A stretch of 7,229 nucleotides of DNA, taken from positions 1 through 7,229 of the forward strand of contig RGBY01000130.1 in assembly GCA_009919445.1 (NCBI GenBank), read 5' to 3'. Positions 1 through 5,652 of the stretch are shown here, one piece after another; within the stretch, counting starts at the first letter, position 1, and every line of letters starts with the position of its first letter. The position numbers and the translations under genes are program-made. A model generated the notes under the pieces. That model was not told where the DNA came from. It saw only the letters and a program-made list of their open reading frames with translations, and ran no database searches. This stretch comes from Planctomycetia bacterium. GTDB lineage: Bacteria > Planctomycetota > Planctomycetia > Pirellulales > UBA1268.

Positions 1-1
1 T

Positions 2-1375
2 GATATCCTCTGGCAGATTCGTGGCTGGCTCGACACCCTCGTCGGCGGCCCCGGCCTCCGTCGCGGCAGGCGGCACCCTGAGCAGGTCGAGTTTGGCGAG
101 GCACTCGACTTCTGGCGGGTGGTCGGCATCGACCGTGACCGCTCGCTCTCGCTGCGGGCAGAAATGAAACTACCAGGCGAGGCCAAACTTGACTTTGCCA
201 TCGAGCCCCTCACAGACTCACCAGCATCCCCCACAACACGCCTGACCATGACCGCCCGCTTTCGGCCTCGAGGGCTGTTTGGTCTCCTGTACTGGTACGC
301 CGTTGTTCCGCTCCATGAAATCGTTTTTGGCGGGATGCTGCGCGGAATTCGCAAAACAGCTGAAGCAATTCACCGCACCAGCGCACAGCCAGATGAAGCC
401 GTCAAGTCTCCTTCAGAAACCCCTGGGTACGGAAGGGCTCGGCTCTGGCTCGGGATCACTGGCGTCGGTAGCTTTGTGGTATTGGCTACCGTTGCATTCC
501 TCACGGACCTGCCAAACAAACTCTTACCGGCATCGAATGACACCCTATTGAATCAGGTGCTCGCGTTGCTGCTCTATGTGCTGGGTTTCGCCATCCTTCA
601 ATTGCCTTTAGATTTCTGTGGTGGTTTCTTATTGCCACGAAGATTCCAACGCGAACATGATTCTCTCGGTTCATTTATCTTGAAACTGCTTCGTGGTGCT
701 TCTGTTCACGCTGGGCTTCTTGCAGCTATCTCGATGGCACTCCTCGTTGCAGGAAGAACCGGCGGAATTCCTGCAGTGATCGGCATAGCTGGTTTTTGGA
801 TCCTCTTGCTGCGCTGGCAGAAAACCTTGGATAACCAAAGTTTTTCAGTCGCAGTCCAACGTCGACACATGGCGATCAAAACAGGAAGCTGGTGGCGAGG
901 TCGCCTGCTCGCGATATCTTTTACCCTGACAGGGATTACGCTTGCTGCCATCTTTGTAGGAAACGAGCGACTCGCCGCCGCTGAGGGCATTGTCAGCCTC
1001 AGCCTGCTTTTTACGCTCTGGTCATTTTTCGGCCTTCTCACCTTACCGACACCCAGTCGACGCGGAGTAGCCGAGGTTGATCAAGCCATTCTCACTTCCG
1101 GCTGTCCTCATGAGGCAATAGAGAAAGCCGTTACTCTCCTCGACGATCTCCAAGACCGCGAACGGTCCAGACCTCCGCTGATCGAAACAATCTTCCACCC
1201 TGTCCCAAGCGTGCAATCTCGCCTTCACGGCCCCCACACCACGAGAATCCGCGGTGGCTGGGACGCGGCGAGAACGAGTATTTTCCTCAGTTCCGCTGGC
1301 TTAGGACTGCTCGGTAGAGCCGTTCACTGCAACTGCGGTCGGCCAGCACTTTGGGTATTCCTGCCAATTGATTAA
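2..1375 (+). CDS. DUF2867 domain fused to M48/Ste24-like membrane region (5' truncated)
   Basis: The reading frame is open from the first base, so the start lies outside the window; 457 residues are visible. Visible residues 1-120 match the DUF2867 domain usually found at the C-terminus of SDR-family NAD(P)-binding proteins: an IRGWLDTLVGGPGLRRGRR stretch, a DFWRV motif and a FGLLYWYAVVPLHEIVF segment. A Rossmann domain is therefore expected just upstream but is not seen. After a polar linker come about six hydrophobic segments (near 148-167, 185-203, 234-251, 255-271, 301-320, 329-348). The second to fourth read like the N-terminal helices of Ste24-type M48 peptidases (LPLDFCGGFLLPRRF, then SLGSFILKLLRG). 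A later SRRGVAEVDQAI and a FHPVPSVQSRL resemble the EFEAD and HPS..RI parts of M48. No HExxH motif is present, so peptidase activity is unlikely. The M48 relation is my inference. The membrane part looks more AT-rich than the DUF2867 part. The GTG at 119 is only an internal codon. Confidence 0.8.
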   Translation, partial: DILWQIRGWLDTLVGGPGLRRGRRHPEQVEFGEALDFWRVVGIDRDRSLSLRAEMKLPGEAKLDFAIEPLTDSPASPTTRLTMTARFRPRGLFGLLYWYAVVPLHEIVFGGMLRGIRKTAEAIHRTSAQPDEAVKSPSETPGYGRARLWLGITGVGSFVVLATVAFLTDLPNKLLPASNDTLLNQVLALLLYVLGFAILQLPLDFCGGFLLPRRFQREHDSLGSFILKLLRGASVHAGLLAAISMALLVAGRTGGIPAVIGIAGFWILLLRWQKTLDNQSFSVAVQRRHMAIKTGSWWRGRLLAISFTLTGITLAAIFVGNERLAAAEGIVSLSLLFTLWSFFGLLTLPTPSRRGVAEVDQAILTSGCPHEAIEKAVTLLDDLQDRERSRPPLIETIFHPVPSVQSRLHGPHTTRIRGGWDAARTSIFLSSAGLGLLGRAVHCNCGRPALWVFLPID

Positions 1376-1483
1376 GACAAGCGGCGGTCACTGCGAACTA
1401 GCAACTGCCTGCCACTTACTTGGGAACATGTTATCCGTGGGCTTCGCCAGAGCACCCAGCCACAGTAAACACGGGCTTGCTGC

Positions 1484-2257
1484 TCAGTTTCTGCTGTTGA
1501 GCTTCGCAAGCAGTCGCAGGATCTCGAGGTAGAGCCAGACCAGTGTCACCATCAGGGCAAAGGCGCCGTACCATTCCAGATACTTTGGTGCCCCGCGTTC
1601 CGCCGCGTTCTCGATGAAGTCAAAGTCGAGCACCAAATTGAGGGCGGCAATCACCACGACCACCACGCTGAAACCGATTCCGATTGGCCCGGCACTGTGG
1701 ATAAATGGAATGGGAAAGCCAAACAGGCTACCGATCATCGAGATCAGGTAGACAAAGCAGATTCCCCCGGTGGCAGCCACGATGCCAAGTTTGAAGTTTT
1801 CCGTGGCGCGAATCAGGCCCGACTGGTAGGCCAGCAGCAGTGCCGCCATCGTTCCAAACGTCCCCGCCACCGCCTGAATGACGATGCCGGGATACTGGGC
1901 CTCAAAACTGGCTGAGACCCCACCGAGAAACAGGCCCTCGGCCAACGCGTAGACCGGCGCAAGAGTGGGGGCCCAGGTCTGCTTGAAGCAGATCACCAGG
2001 GCTGAAATGGCACCAACAATCAGCCCGCCAAAGACCCAGGGCATTGCCGATGCTGCCCCCTGCTCCATGCCGTCAAAGGTCCGCGACCAGGTAAAGCAGG
2101 CTGAACAGAAGGCGAGAGCCAACAGGAACATGGTGCGGTTGGCTGTCCCGGTCACCGTCATGGTGGTCACGGGGGCATCTTCTGCAGCCAGATCACGCTG
2201 CTGCAGACCAAAATTCTCAAACGTGCGGGCGTTAAGGACGGGGTTACCACTACGCAT
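1484..2257 (-). CDS. Bax inhibitor-1/YccA family membrane protein
   Basis: A 257-residue integral membrane protein of the bacterial YccA/Bax-inhibitor-1 (TMBIM) superfamily, COG4760-like. The N-terminus has the typical SGNPVLNARTFENF and a later TMTVTGTANRTMFLL. Seven hydrophobic segments lie near residues 42-57, 73-91, 98-117, 125-145, 158-179, 191-210 and 228-249. The family core PVYALAEGLFLGGVSA and PGIVIQAVAGTFGT is clear, as is LVLDFDFIE after helix six; acidic residues in this part form the pH-sensing pair in the related calcium-leak channel BsYetJ. The role in this group is not established; relatives modulate membrane protein turnover or ion leak. ATG is chosen because GAAAGG (2268-2273, minus strand) lies 10 bases upstream and the conserved N-terminus begins there. 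It lies 106 bases downstream of the GYF_2 gene on the same strand, so co-transcription is possible. It converges on the DUF2867 gene; I see no clear terminator in the 108-base gap. Confidence 0.93.
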   Translation of the reverse strand: MRSGNPVLNARTFENFGLQQRDLAAEDAPVTTMTVTGTANRTMFLLALAFCSACFTWSRTFDGMEQGAASAMPWVFGGLIVGAISALVICFKQTWAPTLAPVYALAEGLFLGGVSASFEAQYPGIVIQAVAGTFGTMAALLLAYQSGLIRATENFKLGIVAATGGICFVYLISMIGSLFGFPIPFIHSAGPIGIGFSVVVVVIAALNLVLDFDFIENAAERGAPKYLEWYGAFALMVTLVWLYLEILRLLAKLNSRN

Positions 2258-2324
2258 GGAAGTGTTGCCTTTCTGTACGACAGGTCAGCTCGCATGGCGG
2301 CCAACTGCCACCACACTATTCTCC

Positions 2325-2354
2325 ATGATAGCCAGCCCCACCCCGGCATGTCGG
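2325..2354 (-). promoter_or_regulatory. weak sigma-70-like promoter candidate for the Bax-inhibitor gene
   Basis: On the minus strand a CCGACA (-35-like, 2349-2354) and a TATCAT (-10-like, 2325-2330) are spaced 18 bases apart. They would place a transcript start near 2318, about 60 bases before the ATG at 2257. The -35 matches poorly, so the gene may instead be transcribed from the upstream GYF_2 gene. Confidence 0.3.
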
Positions 2355-2363
2355 CGCGAGTTT

Positions 2364-3524
2364 TCAGGCTTCACGGTGAACCCGATTCGTCGCTTCACTC
2401 CAGTTGGCACCACTGGCTGCTGCTGCAAAACAGAGTCCATGAAGCACCAGACCAGCCAGAAAGGAGGCTGAATAGGCTGCAACCACGGCACCAAACCAGA
2501 TCAACCCACCAAGGTACTGCCGCTTATAGAGATGCCCGAGACCCGGGCAGACAACACTCAACACCCCAGCCACCGGCCGGCTCCAGAGTTTGATGGCCGG
2601 CTCGTGGACCATGACGATGCCTTGAAGTGAATCATGCTGATAGCGGGTGACGGTACCGGCGTGGAGGTTTCGCTCAACGTTTCTCGCACCATTTTGCGAG
2701 TGGTTCCGCTCAACGTTCTGCTTACCATCGCCGGCCTGCTCGCTGTCCGAATCAGTAATGGCACTGCCCTGCCGTCTGAGGGCCGCCTCGCGCAGTGCCG
2801 CATCCTGCTGAGCCCGGGCCCGTCGCCGGGCCGAGTGAAACTCAGCCACCACAATCACCAGAAACCGGCCAACAGCCATTCCCGCAGCTCGGGCTGCTGC
2901 GATCAACTCAGGCAACAGGCAAAGCAGTATCAGCGGCGCTCCCAACGCCAGCAGCGACCAGGCCAGTGGCGTTGGCCGCACCAGTACAAAGATGCCTCCC
3001 AGCATGGCCAGCAGCAGCCCCCCAACAGCCATGAGATGCCGCGGCTTTGTTCGTTCGATCAGATGGAGAGACTCACCAGACGGTGTCTCGTCCCCCGTTG
3101 ACTCAGCCGGCACCGCCGGCCCCGGAACCTCTGGTCCATGTTTAGCAACTGCAACCGGCTCCTTCTGCACGCTGGGAGCAGCCGTGGACTGAGAGGCTGG
3201 CCGCTTTGGCTGCTCGCCAACTGAAGGAGGCCGTCTGCCCTGCCGCCTTCGGCTGGTCAGGCGGGCGAGCGTGCCATCAACCTGCTGCAGCATCCGCCGA
3301 ACTCGGCCGGTTGCGAACAGGCCCGGAACCTCACCGGCTGGTATCCAGTCAGTCAGGTCACGATGCCAGACCAGATCATCGGCCGTCAGCCAGCCCTTCC
3401 GCGCTAGCGTCTGAAGCCGACGAAACGCAACCGGGCCCTGCTGCCCACTCGGCCCCGGCTGTCCCTGCCGCGCATAAAACCAGCCGTCAGCGGCTGAGCG
3501 GGCATCTGGCGTCTGGTGGCCCAT
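2364..3524 (-). CDS. GYF_2-domain membrane protein with C-terminal TM2-like region
   Basis: A 386-residue protein with three parts. Residues about 14-70 form a GYF_2 (DUF4339) domain: WFYARQG near the start, then GWLTADDLVW and DLTDWIPAGEVPGLF; this small domain is commonly placed in the cytoplasm, fused to membrane proteins, and probably binds peptides. A charged, proline- and alanine-rich linker (71-160) follows. Two or three hydrophobic segments lie near 164-183, 186-206 and perhaps 213-227, then an Arg/Ala/Gln-rich stretch (230-252) that may be helical. The C-terminus (315-372) resembles a TM2 domain: PVAGVLSVVCPGLGHLYKRQ followed by a hydrophobic hairpin. The function is unknown; no catalytic motif is seen. 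The start is supported by GGGAGAGG (3529-3536, minus strand), with GGGAG 7 bases from the ATG. It lies upstream of the Bax-inhibitor gene on the same strand, which suggests a shared envelope role, but that is inference. Confidence 0.85.
   Translation of the reverse strand: MGHQTPDARSAADGWFYARQGQPGPSGQQGPVAFRRLQTLARKGWLTADDLVWHRDLTDWIPAGEVPGLFATGRVRRMLQQVDGTLARLTSRRRQGRRPPSVGEQPKRPASQSTAAPSVQKEPVAVAKHGPEVPGPAVPAESTGDETPSGESLHLIERTKPRHLMAVGGLLLAMLGGIFVLVRPTPLAWSLLALGAPLILLCLLPELIAAARAAGMAVGRFLVIVVAEFHSARRRARAQQDAALREAALRRQGSAITDSDSEQAGDGKQNVERNHSQNGARNVERNLHAGTVTRYQHDSLQGIVMVHEPAIKLWSRPVAGVLSVVCPGLGHLYKRQYLGGLIWFGAVVAAYSASFLAGLVLHGLCFAAAASGANWSEATNRVHREA
2652..2723 (-). repeat. two-copy 36-base tandem repeat inside the GYF_2 gene
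   Basis: Two adjacent 12-codon units encode KQNVERNHSQNG and ARNVERNLHAGT (residues 268-279 and 280-291). The DNA core is GCTCAACGTT (plus-strand view), seen at both 2672-2681 and 2708-2717. It lies in the hydrophilic linker between the membrane segments and the TM2-like end, where length change is likely tolerated. Probably an old duplication that has drifted. Confidence 0.55.
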
Positions 3525-3633
3525 CGAGCCTCTCCCACAGGCGACACAGGGAATGCACTTTCAGGAATTGACTGTACCGTGTTGCCCGGAACCACCGCGA
3601 TCGATCGCCGACTCATTTTCGCGTTGGCTACGG

Positions 3634-3642
3634 TGCTAGAAT
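3634..3642 (+). promoter_or_regulatory. extended -10 promoter candidate for the FmdB-like gene
   Basis: TGCTAGAAT is an extended -10 element (TGn plus TAGAAT, one mismatch from TATAAT). No good -35 lies 16-18 bases upstream, which is usual for extended -10 promoters. The predicted transcript start is near 3649, giving a leader of about 77 bases. That start coincides with a small hairpin, AAGGG / CCCTT around an AAAC loop (3649-3662). The leader has no Shine-Dalgarno sequence before the ATG at 3726. The same motif occurs upstream of the YqhA-like gene. Confidence 0.45.
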
Positions 3643-3725
3643 GAAGTGAAGGGAAACCCCTTTGGGAGCACAGCCGAGACCATCTCGTTCAAGAGACAGT
3701 ACCACATACCATCCTCCAAACGCCC

Positions 3726-4028
3726 ATGCCGACCTACGTCTACGAAATTATCGAGCCTGATGGAACCGGTGGTGAGCGGTTTGAAGTGATCCAGCCAATG
3801 AGTGCTGATCCACTGGAAAAACACCCACTCACCGGCGTGCCGGTGCGGAGGGTGATCACCGGGTTCAACGTTGCCGGCAAATGGTCTGACATGGGCATGA
3901 ATAACAAGCTCTCCGACAAGCACCTCGACCAGATCGGCTTCACCAAGTATGTCCGGGGCGGCGACGGCTACTACGAAAAGACCGCCGGCAGTGGCCCCGA
4001 TCTCATCTCGGGCAAGGGGAGCGACTAG
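3726..4028 (+). CDS. FmdB-like small protein lacking the zinc-ribbon cysteines
   Basis: A 100-residue protein. The first 45 residues follow the FmdB/CxxC_CxxC_SSSS putative regulatory domain: MPTYVYEII, then ERFEVIQPMS, then PLEKHPLTGVPVRRVI. In classical members the turns carry CxxC pairs (YxCxxCG and CPxCGG); here they read EPDGTGG and HPLTGVP, and the protein has no cysteine at all, so it cannot form that zinc ribbon. The rest (46-100) is a Gly- and charge-rich tail with GFTKYVRGGDGYYEKTAG and a polar end; no membrane segment or signal peptide is seen. The function is unknown; the FmdB name comes from a suggested role in formamidase/amidase regulation. It is a single-gene unit: its own promoter candidate upstream and a terminator 15 bases after the stop. 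No Shine-Dalgarno sequence precedes the ATG (the leader end is pyrimidine- and CA-rich), but the MPTY start is the family start. Confidence 0.9.
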   Translation: MPTYVYEIIEPDGTGGERFEVIQPMSADPLEKHPLTGVPVRRVITGFNVAGKWSDMGMNNKLSDKHLDQIGFTKYVRGGDGYYEKTAGSGPDLISGKGSD

Positions 4029-4042
4029 CTGTCCTTGGCAAG

Positions 4043-4076
4043 GGCTGTCGGCAGAAAAGCCGTCCACAGCCTTTTT
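4043..4076 (+). terminator. intrinsic terminator of the FmdB-like gene
   Basis: GGCTGTCGGC (4043-4052), loop AGAAAA, then GCCG (4059-4062), a TCC bulge and ACAGCC (4066-4071) form a ten-pair stem interrupted by a three-base bulge. TTTTT (4072-4076) follows directly. It starts 15 bases after the stop codon, in the gap before the convergent RidA-like gene. The stem, A-rich loop and T-run fit Rho-independent termination on the plus strand. Confidence 0.8.
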
Positions 4077-4112
4077 CCGCGGCCTGCTTGCCAACGCCTC
4101 AGCCGCCCCACG

Positions 4113-4574
4113 TCAGCTCAGTTCGAAAACAGCTTCGATTTCCACAGCCACCCCTGCTGGCAGTGATGCCACACCGACTGCACTGCGGGTGCCGACCCCC
4201 CGGTCAGCCCCCCAGACCTCTGCGTAAAGTTCACTGCAGCCGTTGATCACCGCCGGATGCTGATCAAAGTCATCAGCGGCATTGACCATACCGAGTAGTT
4301 TGACGACTCGGCCGATGCGATCGAGGCTGCCGAGTTCATTGGCAAGGGTCACAAGACTGGCCAGCCCCGCCCGCCGTGCCGCCGCCTTGCCCTCTTCGGC
4401 AGTCAGGTCTCGTCCAACCTTGCCGGTAATCAGACTGCTGTCAGGCTGCAGCGGCAGGTGCCCTGAAATCAGCACCTGGTTCCCAACAATCAGACAGGGC
4501 TTATAGAGCCCGGCGGGCTTCGCCACGGGTGCAAGCGTATCAGCGAGTGATTCAAAGGCATGCTGGGCAGTCAT
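4113..4574 (-). CDS. RidA-superfamily (YjgF/YER057c/UK114) protein
   Basis: A 153-residue soluble protein of the Rid superfamily, which typically forms trimers with active sites between subunits. Archetypal RidA hydrolyses reactive enamines and imines such as 2-aminoacrylate to keto acids and ammonia. Visible features: LVGN-like IVGNQVLISGHLPLQ (residues 29-43), AAARRAGLASLVTLANELGSLDRI (central helix region, 65-87), and the C-terminal signature TRSAVGVASLPAGVAVEIEA (129-148). Arg130 aligns with catalytic Arg105 of E. coli RidA and Glu145 with Glu120. At about 153 residues, with HPAVINGCSEL, it fits the longer Rid branch rather than the 128-residue archetype, so the exact substrate is uncertain. 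The start is set by GAGGAA (4583-4588, minus strand) 8 bases before the ATG. It converges with the FmdB-like gene and diverges from the YqhA-like gene. Confidence 0.93.
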   Translation of the reverse strand: MTAQHAFESLADTLAPVAKPAGLYKPCLIVGNQVLISGHLPLQPDSSLITGKVGRDLTAEEGKAAARRAGLASLVTLANELGSLDRIGRVVKLLGMVNAADDFDQHPAVINGCSELYAEVWGADRGVGTRSAVGVASLPAGVAVEIEAVFELS

Positions 4575-4708
4575 CAGGCGGGTTCCTCAGTTGGGTATCG
4601 ATACGAGAAGACTGAACGAGACGAGCAGCATACCCAGTTCCCCTCGCAGACACCATTGACCGAACCAGCGGCAAGCAGCAACTCGTTTCAGCAGCGTTCG
4701 ACTGCCGG

Positions 4709-4717
4709 TGTTACAAT
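4709..4717 (+). promoter_or_regulatory. extended -10 promoter candidate for the YqhA-like gene
   Basis: TGTTACAAT is an extended -10 element (TGn plus TACAAT) without a good -35 at the usual distance. The wider form CGGTGTTACAAT resembles CGGTGCTAGAAT upstream of the FmdB-like gene. The predicted transcript start is near 4724, about 64 bases before the ATG at 4788. This also argues against the in-frame ATG at 4719, which would lie upstream of the predicted transcript start. Confidence 0.45.
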
Positions 4718-4787
4718 CATGGACGTTTGCTGCCGACCTGACTTGAACCGCAGCTCGTTTCCAAAATACCGCCGACTCCATCGCCTT

Positions 4788-5330
4788 ATGTCTCAGACAA
4801 TCTCCAAGCCTCGCCTGCCAGTCACCACCAAACTGCTTGGTCTGACCCGCTGGTTCAGCATCGTGACGGTCATTTCGTCACTCATCGGGGCGCTGCTGAT
4901 GTTTGTCATCGGTGCGGCCAATACGGCAGAGGCGGTCTACCGGTATTTTGCCCTCCACACTGACCCCAGCATGGCGGCGGCGACCAACCCCCGGCCTGCA
5001 GCCAACCTGCTGCTTTTAGAGTCGCTCGATAATGGGCTGACGGGCCTGACATTTCTCTACTTTGCCTATGGCATCTACGCCCTGTTCCTGACCACCTCAC
5101 AGACCATGGCCGAAGCCCCCCGCTGGCTCCGGGTAGAGAACATTGCGGCTCTCAAAAAGACCCTGCTCGAAGTGGTGGCCGTTTTGCTGGCGGTGATGTT
5201 CGTCCGCACGCTGGCGGAAAAGATGCTGACAACCGGCCCCCACTGGGAAATGCTGATCATGCCGGCAGGCATTCTGGCAATCGCGATCAGTAGCCGGCTG
5301 ATGTTCTTTGAGCGGCCAACACCCTCGTAA
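4788..5330 (+). CDS. YqhA/UPF0114 family inner-membrane protein
   Basis: A 180-residue integral membrane protein of the UPF0114 (YqhA) family, whose function is unknown. Four hydrophobic segments lie near residues 23-43, 84-102, 125-141 and 155-171. Family hallmarks are the RWFSIVTVISSLIGALLMFVIG-type first helix preceded by a positive residue, ESLDNGLTGLTFLYFAYGIY (78-97), and NIAALKKTLLEVVAVLLAVMFV (118-139). The length is close to the E. coli relative (about 164 residues). The frame is open back to 4560, giving up to 256 residues, but the added part is not family-like and covers the promoter candidate, so ATG 4788 is preferred; ATG 4719 is the alternative. No Shine-Dalgarno sequence precedes 4788. 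It is a single-gene unit with a terminator hairpin 27 bases after the stop, divergent from the RidA-like gene. Confidence 0.9.
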   Translation: MSQTISKPRLPVTTKLLGLTRWFSIVTVISSLIGALLMFVIGAANTAEAVYRYFALHTDPSMAAATNPRPAANLLLLESLDNGLTGLTFLYFAYGIYALFLTTSQTMAEAPRWLRVENIAALKKTLLEVVAVLLAVMFVRTLAEKMLTTGPHWEMLIMPAGILAIAISSRLMFFERPTPS

Positions 5331-5652
5331 GCAATCGGCCAGGCAGATGCCAAAGGGAAAGCCCACCCCGCAACACGGGATGGGCTTTCTAGTTCGCGCC
5401 GGGGCCTGAGTACCACCCGCCAGAAGGTGAGACGAGTACGGGCCATTGCCCCTTTGGAGCGGCGCGAGAATGGATGCCTGACGACATCTCATTCTTCGGT
5501 TCCTCAGGGGCTCGACTTCAGCCAAAGTTGACAGGTCAGATGCCCTCATCGCTTTAGCCGGAACAGCGGTTCCGTTTTGGCAAACCTGGCAGGGCTTCGG
5601 CTGCGACCAGAACAGCACAGGCCGGTCGCCGTCCGAGGGAACACGCCCCGCG
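5331..5652. other. convergent intergenic region between YqhA-like gene and rnc, no gene assigned
   Basis: The stretch holds the terminator hairpin at 5358-5388. Beyond it I find no convincing gene, tRNA or known RNA. Two small inverted repeats are visible: GCGTCAG / CTGACGC (5650-5656 with 5668-5674), which overlaps the rnc stop codon but has no T-run, and CGGAAC / GTTCCG around an AGCG loop followed by TTTT (5559-5578, plus strand). A long open minus-strand frame crosses the region but has no start with a ribosome site and continues antisense through the YqhA gene, so I do not call it. Confidence 0.6.
5358..5388 (+). terminator. terminator hairpin after the YqhA-like gene
   Basis: AAAGCCCA (5358-5365) pairs with TGGGCTTT (5381-5388), and CCCG (5367-5370) with CGGG (5376-5379), leaving one C-A mismatch and a CAACA loop. 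The stem is twelve pairs long and ends in TTT on the plus strand and, by symmetry, in TTT on the minus strand. It lies 27 bases after the YqhA stop. The T-tract is short, but the symmetry would allow it to act in both directions and also block read-through from rnc. Confidence 0.75.

Noticed and set aside
1376..1483. Possible bidirectional terminator between the DUF2867 gene and the Bax-inhibitor gene
   Set aside because: Only short imperfect pairings are visible (for example GCTCA/TGAGC at 1482-1502) and there is no T-run.
3636..4094. 152-residue minus-strand frame opposite the FmdB-like gene
   Set aside because: It is complementary to a clear family member, covers its promoter and terminator, and has no recognisable domain.
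4560..4787. N-terminal extension of the YqhA-like protein to 256 residues
   Set aside because: The extension has no family similarity, overlaps the RidA-like start region and would require transcription from upstream of the extended -10 element; the family length fits the ATG at 4788.
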